Below are positions 32,601 through 44,393 of a stretch of DNA of 64,000 nucleotides, piece after piece (the stretch's first letter is position 1; each line of letters begins with the position of its first letter). The position numbers and the translations under genes are program-made. The notes under the pieces are model-generated. The model had not been told where the DNA came from and made no database searches. It saw only the letters and a program-made list of their open reading frames with translations. The stretch is taken from NCBI GenBank assembly GCA_031216915.1, contig CM062292.1, forward strand, positions 200,777,262 to 200,841,261. The letters are read 5' to 3'. The stretch is from Pictodentalium vernedei. Taxonomy: Eukaryota; Mollusca; Scaphopoda; Dentaliida; Dentaliidae.

Positions 32601-33924
32601 TGGGTCCTGCATTCATGAGTGTCAGTAAAAAAAACATCAGGCAATAAGTTCAACACACCCCCTTAGGCAGTTTGTTGATCTCATTGCCTGAAACATCAGA
32701 TTTCTATCATCTATTTTCATCAACCAGTCATCAGTCAGAAGGGCAGTGAACAATTCCAGAAGCAGTGCAAAATCATGAAAGGAGTGGTCCTTTCAGTCAT
32801 AATTGATGTAGAGGAGCCCTGGTTCAAGACCATTTTCATACAAATACCATTTTTCATCATAACCATCAAGTAAATTTACCCACAGAACTGGATTACTAAG
32901 CCATTCAATTTGTCCATAGAATGATGGTTCATATGTCAATCCACAGCTGATTTTTTTTGCCCCAAACCATACTTTTTGGTGACAATTTCATTTCATTTCC
33001 AACAATTTTCTCACGATTATTCTCATAGTAAGTCATAAAATTTCTAAATTTCACCAATTTTATTTCATTATAAGACATTCTTCTCCCAGAAACAAGCTTT
33101 CATTGTCATCAAGTATTTTACACCCGAATCTGAGAGGTGTGTTCACTGATAATGTTTTTCTACAAACAATTCATGTTTCATGTTTATTTTAATAATTTGT
33201 CTTGGAGAATTCCATTTTCCACCAATTTCCTTCCAATTTGTCACATTTTTATCCCAAAATTGCCGTTTCTAGTTCTCATCCCTTAATTATATCTATTCAA
33301 TTAAGTGTTGCCCTGCAATTTAAAAACTGTTGTGAAAGTTTCTCTTGAAATCAGTTCAAGTTCGATCATATCATTACTGCCTGGCCTTGATACATGGGTA
33401 TGCCCTACCAATGGTATGAGTAATAGGTCTATGATTGATTTGATATGTGGTAGCTATGGTCAGGGGTTTCTGGGCAACAGTTAACAGGGGAATGAGTATG
33501 GATATGGACATATGTGAATACATTCTTCATATTACGTGATTAATTTCTCTTTTTAGGCTCATTTCTGGAACTTTCTACCAGGATAATGGACTAATGTCAT
33601 TTATCCTCTGGTTGCTAATGATAACTGCTTGCATATCAACCATTGCTAAGGAAATACATAACAAACCAGACCCTGGGAACATGGACATATCGCTACCTTC
33701 CAAAAGGGGTTGCTTTTGGTCCCTTATATTCTAATATACCATCATTATGATGGACAATCTAAACTGTAGTTGCTATGGGCAAAATATTTGCCCAGCAACT
33801 GTTGCCGAAGTAATCACACAGAGAATTATGTTCTTATCTTGCAATGATCAATATGGTCCTAAGTACCCACACGCCAAATTTCATGCTCTTATTTAAAAAA
33901 GTACATTTTTTTACCTAATTGCCT
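32601..33924. other. No gene recognised
   Basis: AT-rich DNA. The region near 33540-33720 is open after TTCTCTTTTTAG on the plus strand (LISGTFYQDN...), but the sequence has the look of dispersed repeats (TTGCTATGGGCAA, TTGCTAAGG), so I did not call a gene. Confidence 0.35.
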
Positions 33925-34310
33925 GGACTATAAGTTGACACTTTCGACAGCCAGGTTCACCTCGTGTTGGACAGTTTTACAGGTGGAGGAAGCCAGAGTA
34001 CTGGAGAGAAACACTGGGCAGTGGCGAGTACAGTCAGACTCTTCAACATACCAACTCCGCAATGGCTGAAGGCAAATGCACCATCAACATGCAGTATGCC
34101 TTAGTACACAATGCCATTGTGTCCCCATATGGGAAATTGGGATTAAGTGTCTTGCCCAAGGACACAATGCAGTTGCTCCTGGCAGGGATCAAACTCTGGG
34201 CCTTTTGGTTGGATGTCCAATGCTGTAACCATTGAGTCACTGCGCTGCCAATATTGATGTTAATGAGTCCCAATGCCTTCAGAATTGTGATCCTTCCCCC
34301 ATCCAATAAC
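33925..34310 (-). mobile_element. tRNA-derived SINE
   Basis: On the minus strand a tRNA-like head at about 34182-34250 contains a box A-like CGCAGTGACTCAATGG (plus 34229-34244) and a box B-like AGTTTGATCCC (plus 34185-34195), about 34 bp apart. Then follow TTGTGTCCTTGGGCAAGACA, and the tail includes GGAGGAAGCCAGAGTACTGG (plus 33977-34000, written here as on plus), a block shared by many marine invertebrate SINEs. The element would be transcribed by RNA polymerase III if intact. Box B has changes from GGTTCGANTCC. Confidence 0.65.
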
Positions 34311-34400
34311 TGAGTAAATGGAATTATGAGGGTAACCTAAAAATGATTAGTGCCCAAACCCAAACCCTGATACAAACCAACATACAAAGTTTCATGCTTG

Positions 34401-34832
34401 TACAGTGGAGCCCCCTTAATTGGATATCTCTTAACTGAATAACCCTGTTAACTGAATATAATTTCCCAACACAAAACCATTTACCATACCTCCAGTACAA
34501 ATTTCATCTGTTAATTGAATATAGGTTATAGAGTAAACTCCTGTTAATTGAATAAAAAATCTTGTAACCGATCGAGAAATTACTATAACTCTCCCTAGTT
34601 TTTCTTTATTTTATACCTATTTGGCCTCAGTACATCTAATACAGGCATTTGATCTATTATATCTTGTTTGACAGAGCTCATGGAGCTCTGTTAAACAAGA
34701 TATAATAGAATAAATATCCAGATTATCTCTAGAATGCAGGAAAGTGACCAACTCCCTGTTAATTGAATACTCCTGTTAACTGAATAATTTTCATTGGCAA
34801 ACTGGCTATTCAATTAACAGGGTTCCACTGTA
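34401..34832. mobile_element. pogo/Tigger-like MITE, copy 1, with 27-bp central hairpin
   Basis: Starts TACAGTGGAGCCCCCTTAAT and ends ATTAACAGGGTTCCACTGTA, terminal inverted repeats with TA on both sides, the CAGTGGA end type of pogo/Tigger-like DNA transposons. TGTTAATTGAATA motifs recur inside. At 34653-34709 lies a hairpin with 27-nt arms and one mismatch (TCTATTATATCTTGTTTGAC on the left arm). 432 bp, no transposase. Confidence 0.75.
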
Positions 34833-36284
34833 TCACAAAATGAATGATATTGCAGTTATCCACCTTACTACAGCACAAATGCCCTGAGTATACCCTCAAT
34901 GTAAATTGACCCTGTCAATGTTTGCTCACAGATAAAATAAGAACCATATGTATACCTGTCCAAAATGAAGGGTCACAGGATTTCAAGCAACAGCCATAAT
35001 AAACCAAGAGAGTCAACACAAATTTTATGTGCTTATGACAGCAAGAGCAGTTTCAAAGAAATAAAAACTAATGAGATATGGCATGTGATTACTTGCAAAA
35101 AAAATATATTAAAAACAGTAATCACAGGATGGACATCATATTCTCATTCTGTTCATAATTCCCCATTCCCAAGCGATTTTGACTGCATTGCTGGAATGAG
35201 TAGTCCTCACCATTCCCAGCTTATCCCATTTTTTGAAGAGAGAAAGATAAACACACGCACATCATTACATTGGCTATTTATATTTAGAGGTGTACTTCAA
35301 AATAAAGAAACACACTGTAAAAATGTATAAAATAAATTTTGAAATTCAAAGGAAATGTTAGATTTGGATAGTTTCGGATTAAACCCTGAGATCTATAAAA
35401 TAAATTTGTCAAAAAACTCAACAGAGCATGATGGCAGGTCAAAACATTTCTCCTTCAATGAAGATCAGCAAAAAACTGTCAAGTGACAAAATGAAAATCG
35501 CATCAAACAATAAATAAACAAAAGCTTCCAACAGGATATCCAATTTCTACCTATTACTGCTGTAAAGTATATAGTTCCAAATCGGCAGTTAGAAACTTTT
35601 GAGTCAACTGTTCCATCATTCCTTGCAAAGTTTTCTAGGAACCTTGCCAACAGAGTTAAGATCTGGACTCCAAGTACTGGATACTTGTCCTATTCTATAA
35701 ATTGAATAAAACTAATTTGTCTTGTTAACCTGCTTCATTTCTGGGAATTTACATTATTTATTTATTAGTGTTTAAGGTCACATATTTCTGCACAATGGCA
35801 AATCCTGATCACAACATGAATATAAAGTCAAGTTCGGCCAGTTGTTTATAGCCATGTTGCCCATTTTTGAGGACTTCCATTCCAGATATTGGTTACCGGG
35901 TCCTATTTTACCAGTAGCACAGTTACCCATGGTGCACTGGTAATTTACATGGCACAATCACTATTCATTCCCCTTCTCATACACGTCCACAAATGATTAT
36001 ATAAAAACTCAAATTTCTAGTCATTTGACAAACTGTTACACCATTTTTCAACATGATATGCAAGCGAGACTGACAGCAAAATATATGATACATAAAATAA
36101 TGAGATGAACTACCTTAGCAAATATTGGACTTCTAGGACAAATTCAGTAACTTAACAACTGTTTAGCCATACAATCAAAGCAAGTTCTGATATTTATAGC
36201 AAAATCAAACATTTCTTCAAAGAACTCGACATCGTAATAAAAATACAGTGTTTTGTTTTCAGTTCAATAACAGTGACATTTATG
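34833..36284. other. No gene recognised; one dispersed repeat
   Basis: Contains SINE-like repeat copy 3 (35755-35945, listed). A minus-strand open stretch around 35545-35650 (ARFLENFARNDGTVDSKVSN) has a possible donor CA|GTAATA but a poor acceptor, so it is noted without a call. Confidence 0.35.
35755..35945 (+). repeat. Dispersed SINE-like repeat, copy 3
   Basis: TTTATTAGTGTTTAAGGTCA, ATATAAAGTCAAG, GAGGACTTCCATTCCAG, TATTTTACCAGTAGCACAG, same order as the copies at 5640 and 14335. The right end is truncated. Confidence 0.55.
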
Positions 36285-36701
36285 TACAATGGAGCACACT
36301 TAACTTTTTAATTGTATAACCCTGTTGATTGTATATAACTTACACACATCAAACCATTTCCCATACCTTTAACACAGATATGACCAGTTAACTGCATACA
36401 GTTTAAAGAGTAAACTCCTGTTAATTGAATAAAAAATCTTATAATTGGTAGAAGAATTACTTTGACATCCACTGAAATCCCCACATTTACAGGCATTTGT
36501 TACCTCATTACATCCATCTAATCTATTATACCTTGTTTGCCAGAGCTCAGAGGTCTGTCAAACAAGATAGAATAGAAAAAATGCTCAGTTTCATAACTAG
36601 AGGATAGGAAACTAACCCCAATTCCTGTTAATTGTATACTCATATTAATTGAATATTTTTATCTGGCAAAGTAACTATTCAATTAACAGGGTTTCACTCT
36701 G
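36285..36701. mobile_element. pogo/Tigger-like MITE, copy 2
   Basis: Diverged copy of 34401-34832: starts TACAATGGAGCACACTTAAC and ends CAATTAACAGGGTTTCACTC. The central hairpin is present at about 36524-36577 with several mismatches (CTATTATACCTTGTTTGCCA on the left arm). Confidence 0.7.
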
Positions 36702-36944
36702 CTTCCATTCTTTGTCTCTTTCTCAATTCATCAAGTTATCTGGAAAATAGCTTCCATCTGGTTTACTGTCTCAGTTAGATATTATTCATATTCTCAAAGC
36801 GCACAATGTTCCTTTTGGTATCCTGTTTTTCAAATTATCCAAAGGAAAATTAGTGAAGTTCTTCGCAATTTGTAGAAATATTCAGAGGTGATGTAATCCT
36901 AGAACCGCTTAATTTAACATCTAAGAGGGATGGATACAGAACAA

Positions 36945-37410
36945 GAAATATAAATTTTATAGTAAATTTCCTTTCTTATTATACCTACCACAATTGTTTA
37001 CTACAGGCTTGCACTACAGTGAAAGACCCTAACTCAGATAAAATGCTCTCTATTTTAATCTTTCCCAAGAGATGTGGGAAAGAAAAGTGGTGTAAAAAAC
37101 ACCACGAAAAAATAAGCCAAAACTGGGCTGAGCGCCATCGGCACACACCCAGTATGGGACGCTCTTCCCTTAGTACAAATCCACGACTTCCGTTAACCAA
37201 TGCGCAGTGCAGTCATTAATTCATCATTCTTTTGAGTCCGCCAACATAGGAGTTGATGTGATCAGCGGGGAGGAATGATTCTTACCCAAAAAAGAAGACG
37301 GGAGGGCCTCCATGTAAACAATTGCGGAAGGTAAAATAAGAAAGGAAATTTACTATAAAATTTATATTTCTTATCAACCTACCTTACAACTGTTTACTAC
37401 AGGCTGAATA
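36945..37410 (-). repeat. DIRS family B: 3' terminal repeat plus internal complementary region
   Basis: The repeat is framed by inverted ends: AAATATAAATTTTATAGTAA at the left and TTACTATAAAATTTATATTT at 37350-37369. It is followed by TTATCAACCTACCTTACAAC TGTTTACTACAGGCTG (two pieces), which restates the outer sequence of the opposite end (43920-43975, reverse complement). This juxtaposition of both outer ends is the DIRS internal complementary region. Confidence 0.85.
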
Positions 37411-37548
37411 GACAATAGGATGGAAGGAATCACATAACCAACCCACACATAACTCAATTGCATTGGAACCGTGGACAGAGGAAGAGATCCCTAGTCCCAT
37501 CAAACCATAGCATCACAAACATTAGTAAAAGACAATAAAAGATGAGGC

Positions 37549-38230
37549 TTATGGTGACATGCGACACACAGACAGAAAGGGCAATAACAGCACGGAGCTG
37601 GAACTGACCCTGTAAGAAGCTGAATAGCTAGGATAGACAACAGCCTGAGCAGAAGAAAAAGGGCCCGTAGAACAAAGGTCCTCTGTCTGCTCCTGTAACT
37701 GTCGCAGATAAGTGGAGAAGGCAGCATTTCTCCAGTAGGCTGCCAGCATAACATCTGACAATATGACAGAGTTAGTATAAGCCCCGAGAGGAAGACAATG
37801 TACGCACCTCATGGCAGAAAAAATGATTGGTAATACAATCGCCAGTAGCAAGACGAGCGGAAGCTGCACGAATAGCAAGACAAATCCATCGAGAAATGGA
37901 TTCAGGAGAGATCTGGCATGTGAGAAAATGCATATCCACCCAGGATAAAGGCGTGAATGCCCCCCCCCCCCCCCCCCCCAAGCAAAGCAGAGCCCAAGAA
38001 AGTGTCCATCTTGGAGTAAACTGCAAAGTCCTAGGCCTTTTCAAGGGAAAGAGCTGAACAAGCTTGGAGAGGCAAGGATGAGTGCCAAAACGATGCGGTA
38101 CCACATATGAAAAAGGTCTCCAAAGCATGGACTTGTACCCTTTGCTGGAGACCCCCAGAAAGAAACATATACCAGAAACTCCGCAATCGGTGTGATCGAA
38201 AGAGTGACAGAAGCAACAGAGTGATCGCAC
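37549..38230 (-). pseudogene. DIRS family B: tyrosine recombinase
   Basis: Minus strand, in two frames. 37772-38230 has GVSSKGYKSMLWRPF, FPLKRPRTLQFTPRWTLSW and HFLTCQISPESISRW, the N-terminal DNA-binding part, and ends CHEVRTLSSSRG with the conserved H..R. After a frameshift, 37549-37878 has LGAYTNSVILSDVMLAAYWR and AAFSTYLRQL, where the nucleophile Tyr appears kept. A C run at 37958-37979 gives a polyglycine tract and probably a frame break. Integration enzyme of the element, now broken. Confidence 0.8.
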
Positions 38231-38324
38231 ACCATCGACAGAAGAACCTTCTACTTAGCCACAGAGGCTAAACCAGTGGAGTGAGTGCCTCCTTGAAGAA
38301 GAAAACCAACTCCACTGCTCGTCT

Positions 38325-38932
38325 CTAAAAACCACTACGGAGGAGACAGGACCTGAAAAAGGCACAATGAAGTCGGGTCGACCTGAAACCTCCTCGGGCG
38401 ACTTTGGCAAAGGAAGTCGCGATGTAGAGAGAGACATGCCGGAAACCACCGCTAACAGAGTGCGGAGCAGATTGATCCACACCCACCGAGGCAACAGAGG
38501 TGTGATCGAAAGGATTCGACAACAGCAGGTTCATATCTGGGCTAGAACCTGAGGCAGAATCGGAACCGGCAGAAAGGCATAGCCAAGACCGTCCCAAAGG
38601 AGGGACAGTGCATCCACGGCGAAAGCCAGACCATCTGGACATGGGGACATGAAAGTGTCCACCTGATGGTTCCAATGAGTCGCAAAGAGATCGATATGGG
38701 GACGACCGCAGAGCTCGCAAAGAGACTGGAACACCACCATGTGGAGCATCCATTCGGAAGAAAAGAACCTGCCCCGTCGGGACAGGGAGTCGACTAGGAC
38801 ATCCAGACGACCGGGAATGGGATGAACCACCACTCCGGCATTGACATCCTGAGCGAGCAGTAGAAGATCCCAAACGAAAACGTACATGGGAACATATTGT
38901 GTTCCGACCTGGTTCCGAATGTAAACAGCCAC
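38325..38932 (-). pseudogene. DIRS family B: RNase H C-terminal part and connector
   Basis: 38531-38932 reads VHPIPGRLDVLVDSLSRRGR, then EWMLHMVVFQSLCELCGRPH and IDLFATHWNHQVDTFMSPCP, then AVDALSLLWDGLGYAFLPVP. This is the H.PG....D.LSR and P.IDLFAT...N motif series typical of DIRS (and other) pol proteins after RNase H. The frame shifts toward 38325-38873 downstream. Confidence 0.8.
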
Positions 38933-38942
38933 CGTAGAATTG

Positions 38943-39700
38943 TCAGATCACAGAAGGACCTGACAAATCGAAAAGCGGGGGATCCACTGTCGGAAACACA
39001 GAAGTGCAAGAAGGGAAGAAGGTGACGAGGAAGTGACTCCGGTAACAGAAGCACCAGAACCAGAGGATCGACATTCGGCCTCCAACGACTGAGCAAAAAG
39101 TGTTGGGAGAGGTCAGCCATGCAGTTGACCTAGAGGAATGAGATCCATCACCGAAACGCAGAGACCAAGCAGTCGGAGAAGACTCCAAGCTAATGAAGTC
39201 CATCCCAGATGACAAGACGGAGAAGGGGGCCAGGTCCGACTTCTCTCCGTTGACTCTGAACCCTAGTGACGTGAGTAGGCTCAACAGTGTGACGGCATAA
39301 GACTCCAGAAAAGCAGCATTGGATTGCCTCTGGAGGATATCAACTAGACAAGCCGAAGAAGACACCTTGGACTGTGTGCGATGTTAGATGAACACATGCA
39401 ACATCAGACAGGTGAAGGCCCAAGGATCCATGTCGAGGTCAAAGGGAATGGCCTTGAACTGGAAAACATCCTGGGGAATGGATCGGCGAACTGATCTGAA
39501 AGCCTCCATGCTGAACTGAGGAGCAATGATAGACTGTGTCAGAATACTCAGATTGAAAACCTATCTGAGTCGGCCGTCCTTCTTCGGAACCAAGAACATG
39601 TGGGAACAAAATCCCACTGAAAGAAAGTTCTCGATGACCTCGATTGTCCCCTTTGACAGGGGATCGCCTATCTCAGTGGTCAAAAGTGCCCAACGTGTAA
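38943..39700 (-). pseudogene. DIRS family B: reverse transcriptase, internally deleted
   Basis: Minus strand from about 39665: GTIEVIENFLSVGF, SHMFLVPKKDGRLR, a TAG, then VFNLSILTQSIIAPQFSMEA FRSVRRSIP (two pieces). After this homology jumps to VFQFKAIPFDLDMDPWAFT, so the palm segment with DLKDAY and its catalytic Asp is deleted. Next comes SSACLVDILQRQS, where the YLDD site has become CLVD. It continues with LTSLGFRVNGEKSDLAPFS and GMDFISLESSP. Two of the three catalytic aspartates are therefore absent. Confidence 0.8.
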
Positions 39701-41279
39701 CGTTGAAAGGGCCTCATGTTGGAAGAGGCACTCTCTACTTAGTGGAGTGCCTCAACCTGGGACGAAATCGAAGTGACTACTGCCGAAGCCTACCCCACCC
39801 TGTGAGTGAGTAGAAGTGGCGGTAGGAGAATCAGCCCTTAGCTTCGCAGAGGAAGCAGAAGGGTACTTCTTAGGCTTTGGACAGTGCCTGCCTCCAACAG
39901 AAGGCCAATCAAGCTGACTAAGCAGTTGCAGATCAATGGAATGACAAAGGGAGCCTTCCCTGACCGTCGCCATGGAACCATGGAATAGTCGTGGACCCGC
40001 CGAAAGAGGCAGATTGAAGAGCAGCACACTGCCCCTCAAAAAGGGGACGTCTTGTGTCCAGCACAGCGTACCTGCAAACTAATTCCAAGCTAGCTGTGTT
40101 ACAGGCATGTGTGTGAGAGGATGCATGAGCGCCTTGAACAGCACACACAAAACAAAACCTGTTTGTCGTCAAACTCATCTGGGAGCAGTTAAGCAGCAAA
40201 GCAGAAACGACGTGATCGAAGAGAGAACGCATTCCAGCATCCCTCCTGATAAGCCCAAGATGGACTCCAGAGTCTCCATATGGCTGAGGAGTTGGAGTCC
40301 CGATCCAAGACCGTCAAAGTCTGGCAGACTGACAGATTGGCGAAATCGTAGGAACGATAACGCACCAGAGGCAAAAAGTGTCAACCTTGATGAAGAACGA
40401 CGTCTTCATAGCCTTGGAACTCAGCTTAGAGTCCAAAGCGGTAAATGCTTCAACCACCTGTACCGACAGGCACGGTTGAAGGCACCCAGAAGCATGTTGC
40501 TCCACAGGTTGTAGGCGTGCGACCGATGATCGCAGCCAGGCTGACACTGTCGGCTGGTCTGGCGGTTTGAGATCAGAAGGAATTCAAACACAAAGTCAAG
40601 AGCTGCCCCCAAGTCGGAAGACTGTTGGCTCTCGACGTCAGGAATGTCAGACTCATCCCACGACTCGGAAGGCAGACACATAGCCCATCATGGGCAAACC
40701 AGCTGATGCTTCCCATGGTTTGGGCACACCAGGGGATCAGAAAGCGGCCTGTTTCCAATCCCAGGAGGCGGCGCCACAGAGGGTGCCCGGAAACCACTCA
40801 TAGCCTCACTGGAAGCAACAGAAAAGGCTCATGGACAGAACCTAAGTGAGCAAGGAGAGGGCCTCCCTAAGCTCATTGACTGTCGGAACGGAACGGAACG
40901 TGGGAACGAACCGACAAAGTGGCTTCACTCCTGACCCATTTACCAGCGAAGGGTCATGATCCTCAAATACACCCGATGCGGGGCGATGGGCTGCAGCCGA
41001 AAACATCTGAAGGCAGATGTGTAGTGGGGTAACACATACCCCGAGGATCAACAGAGCGGAAACTCAGGAGAGTCGCCGCGGACCTCTGTGGGACAAAAAG
41101 TCCAGGCTGCACAAAAAGCATTGGTCACACAAAACTGGCCATGGGACCAGAGTGCGTGGACGGAAACGCCACGGAGCTCATGGTTACCCCACCAGGAACA
41201 TCCGAATCCAATGAGAAAAACTGAGGTACTCGATGGCTGAGAGACTGCAGTAGAGGGTTCGGCTGGCAGCCCCTTCCAA

Positions 41280-42060
41280 CTTCGCCAAGTTGAAGTCAGG
41301 GAAGGCTGAGGCCAATACCCCACGTCTACACTACCAGACATCCCTGCAGACCCCTGCAGGGATAAAACTGCTGTGCTCAACGGCTGAGAGGACACAGCAT
41401 GGGGGTTTGTCGGCAGCCACTTCTGACTTCGCCGAGTTGAAGTCAGGGAAGGCTGAGGCCGATACCACACAACCACACTACAGGCATCACTGCAGACCCC
41501 TGCAGGGTTAAGCAGAGGCCGGCTAAAATGGTGACCGATGACATTGTAGACGGAACAGCAGTAGCAGCAGATACGATGGGAGCTGTTGAAACTGGCGGAA
41601 AAGGGGAGAGAGCAAGTCAGGGAAGGCTGAGGCCGATACCCCACGTCTAAACCACCAGACACGGCTGCAGATCCCTGCAGGGAGAAAACTGCTGTGCCAA
41701 CGACCGAGAGGACACAGCAGGGGGTTCAGTCAGCAGCCACTTCCGACTTCGCCGAGTTGAAGTCAGGGAAGGCTGAGGCCGATACCCCACGTAAACACTA
41801 CCAGACACCTCTGCAGACCCCTGCAGGGATAAAACTGCTGTGCTCAACGGCTGAGAGGACACAGCAGGGGGTTCAGTCGGCAGCCACTTCCGACTTCGCC
41901 GAGTTGAAGTCAGGGAAGGCTGAGGCCGATACCACACAACCACACTACAGGCATCACTGCAGACCCCTGCTGGGTTAAGCAGAGGCCGGCTAAAACGGTG
42001 ACCAATGACGTTGTAGACGGAACAGCAGTAGCAGCAGATACGATGGGAGCTGTTGGCGGA
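41280..42060 (-). repeat. Minisatellite in DIRS family B gag, ~190-bp and ~365-bp units
   Basis: GCCGAGTTGAAGTCAGGGAA and GGCTGAGGCCGATACC recur near 41430, 41615 (partial), 41750 and 41900, with GACCCCTGCAGGG(A/T)TAA between. A longer block starting TGAGAGGACACAGCA and ending CAGATACGATGGGAGCTGTT occurs twice. Period 3n copies keep long minus-strand frames open. Confidence 0.75.
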
Positions 42061-42219
42061 AAAGGGGAGAGAGCAACCTAGCTCGGCCTCCAAAGGAGGA
42101 GTCACAACCCTAGTGACAGCCTCAGATGTCGACTGGAGAGGGCGCCTAGTCCCGGAACCAGGCATCTCTTCACCAGAAATCCAACAGCTCCTGCAGTATC
42201 CACCACGGTAAAAAAAAAC

Positions 42220-42620
42220 TGCACATCCCCCACAGATGGGGAATAACTCTCACCAGACGTGGTCGTGTCGGGAGGCCCCGAAACGACAGTGTTCCCCACC
42301 CCCCACAGGTGCGGGAGGAGCTGCACATCCCCCACGGAAGAGGTGCAACTCTCACCAGACGTGGTCGTGTTGGGAGGCCCCAAAAACGACAGCGTTACCC
42401 ACCCCCCGGGGGTGCGGGAGAAGCTGAACATCCCCCACGGAGGGGGTGTAACTCTCACCAGAAGTGGTCGTGTGGGGAGGCCCCGAAATGACAGTGTTCC
42501 CCCCCTCCCCATGGGTGCGGGAGGAGCTGCACATCCCCCACAGAGGGGGTGTAACTCTCACCAGATGTGGTTGTGTCGGGAGGCCCCGAAACGACAGCAT
42601 CCCCCCTGCAAGTGCGGGAG
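42220..42620 (-). repeat. Minisatellite, four ~102-bp units
   Basis: Units start near 42226, 42327, 42429 and 42531 with ACATCCCCCAC, then TAACTCTCACCAGA(C/A/T)GTGG, TCGTGT, GGGAGGCCCC and GACAG, and end GTGCGGGAGGAGCTG. A partial fifth copy ends at about 42620. Probably coded low-complexity repeats of gag. Confidence 0.8.
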
Positions 42621-43144
42621 GAACAGCCATGAGAACGCATCAAAAGCGAGGGCAAAAGGAATTGCCCTAAAGGAACCGAACTGGAAATAACAGAGGTGAG
42701 AGCAGTAGAAGAAAAAGGTGAACTCAACAGATACATAAAGTAGAAGAACACCCCCAACTACGAGAGAAGGTGGCAGAAAAAATAACCGGTGAGTACACGA
42801 CAGAACCCAGACGGCCGACAGGTACCTAAAAAACAGAAATTCAGCCCTCAACAGAGTGAAGAAATCCTGTCCATACAGTCCCTCATTGACACCTAACTCC
42901 AATAATAATAATAAAATTTATCAACCGAAAATTTTTACTTCCGAACTGCGTTGACACGATGGCGAAAAAACATTCGCAAAAACGGAATATAAAATAAAAT
43001 TCAATGAGAATGTGGTTGAAAATATAAACGAGAATATATAAAACACAGTCCTGCTATTATACGATCTTCAGATCCATAATTCCAGTCACAGGAAAACCAT
43101 TATCGACGAGTTGAATTATCACTGTTTCGTAAAGCAAATGGCAA

Positions 43145-43669
43145 CAGGAATCAAAATAAGTGGTATTGCATCGCATTTCGCTATGCAAAATTCAGGAAAT
43201 GCTGTGCAATCATTAAATATGCATAGCGAAATGCGATGCACGTTTTCAATTTTGATATCATGGTGGACAGTGGGCATTAGTCCTAATTGCTTGTCTGGTG
43301 GAAACAGGATGGCTGAATGGCAAATCAGCAGTTCATGGACCACCAGGTAGAATATCTGGTGGTCCATGAACTACCGGTTTGCCCCCAAGTCCTCAAGTAT
43401 CCACTCGAGTAAAAACAAATTGGGGATAGATGCCCACTCACACGATGACGGAGTACCAAATCAGTGTCTGTACCATATTTGTTTTTCTTCAAGTAGGCCT
43501 ACTACCAATATACATGTAACGGAGTGTCAAATGTTTTCTAGGGAACAAAAGCACTCATTGTATATTGAATTTGAAACAAAAATGCAATACAATTGTCAAA
43601 AAATGCTATACATTTTTTGAAAATGTATAGCATTTCGCTATGCAAATAAAAAATGTATTTTGATTCCTG
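43145..43669. mobile_element. hAT-like MITE with nested palindromes
   Basis: Terminal inverted repeats CAGGAATCAAAATA and TATTTTGATTCCTG, flanked by AATGGCAA (43137-43144) and AATGACGA (43670-43677). This is an 8-bp direct repeat with two transitions, the hAT-type target duplication size, and the CAG end also fits hAT. Inside are three palindromes: 21-bp perfect arms at 43167-43187 and 43220-43240, 17-bp perfect arms at 43330-43346 and 43356-43372, and AAATGCTATACATTT with its complement at about 43600-43633. Open frames within are by-products. Confidence 0.75.
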
Positions 43670-43711
43670 AATGACGAAGACACATCCGACACATGTCTCG
43701 GACAAAAATAG

Positions 43712-43985
43712 AATGGTGAATTAATGACTGCACTGCCCATTGGTTAACGGAAGTCGTGGATTTGTACTAAGGGAAGAGTGTCCCATACTGGGTGTGCGCC
43801 GATGGCACTTGGCCCAGTTTTGGCTTATTTTTTCGTGGTGTTTTTTACACCACTTTTCTTTCCCACATCTCTTGGGAAAGAATAAAATAGAGAGTATTTT
43901 CTCCGAGTTAAGGTCTTCCACTGTAGTGCAAGCCTGTAGTAAACAACTGTAAGGTAGGCTGATAAGAAATAAAATTTCTTTTTGG
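43712..43985 (-). repeat. DIRS family B: 5' inverted terminal repeat
   Basis: Near-exact reverse complement of 36990-37225 (GACTGCACTGCCCATTGGTT, GGGAAGAGTGTCCCATACTG, CACTTTTCTTTCCCACATCT, GCAAGCCTGTAGTAAACAAC). The open frames on the two strands of this repeat are the same sequence seen at 36985-37219. Confidence 0.85.
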
Positions 43986-44393
43986 ATCTGTAGGCTTTTT
44001 TGACGGTTGGGCAACTGTGAATAGTACATGGTATGAATTAGATGGACAGCATGAGTGACAAACAAGTTGGATTGGAAATAATATAAACCTACAGTCATGA
44101 AGGGCTGCAGAATTATATTATTAATTATCCTCCCCAAAAAATTGTCATGACAATTTATCCATGTGCAGTGGACAGTATTACAAAGAACAACACCTTTCAA
44201 GAATATAGGGTTGAAAGGGCTGATTTAGTTCCAGAAAGCTCAATGTAAAATGTGATGTTCAACATCTCCACATTCAAAAAAGCCAAGCTCAAAAGGCAGT
44301 TAGCAGTAAGATGATACTGAAAGCAGAACTGTATTTTTCAGTTTGAAACGAACAGTGGTGTGATGACGTGTATACTGTTTTAATTAACCCTTA

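Larger units (their letters stand above)
39752..42900 (-). pseudogene. DIRS family B: gag-like region with internal repeats
   Basis: Region upstream of RT on the minus strand, where DIRS elements encode gag. Several open frames of 60-200 codons overlap in different frames, and none spans the region. Parts rich in Ser/Pro/Thr (for example 41048-41662) arise from minisatellites. No zinc knuckle was recognised. Assignment to gag is by position only. Confidence 0.5.
36945..43985 (-). mobile_element. DIRS retrotransposon, family B
   Basis: Second DIRS family, unrelated in its terminal repeats to family A but with the same plan on the minus strand: 5' inverted repeat (43712-43985), gag-like region with minisatellites, RT, RNase H, tyrosine recombinase, internal complementary region (about 37325-37410) and 3' repeat (36945-37370). 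Inner G+C is clearly higher than the surroundings. A hAT-like MITE lies between gag and the 5' repeat. Deletions and an altered RT catalytic motif make it non-autonomous. Confidence 0.85.

Noticed and set aside
33541..33720. Frame after TTCTCTTTTTAG reading LISGTFYQDNGLMSF
   Set aside because: Surroundings consist of repeat-like TTGCTATGG/TTGCTAAGG motifs and no donor is visible, so an exon is not supported.
34182..34250. Possible tRNA gene
   Set aside because: Box A and B-like motifs are present, but the rest does not form a clear cloverleaf and SINE body follows, so it is a tRNA-derived SINE head.
35545..35650. Minus-strand reading ARFLENFARNDGTVDSKVSN
   Set aside because: Only a weak acceptor; a donor CA|GTAATA alone is not enough evidence.
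36985..37219. Open frames on both strands, repeated at 43740-44200
   Set aside because: They are the two strands of the DIRS family B terminal repeat, not genes.
41048..42512. Long Ser/Pro-rich frames as a host mucin-like gene
   Set aside because: They lie between DIRS family B RT and its 5' repeat and arise from gag-region minisatellites in several frames.
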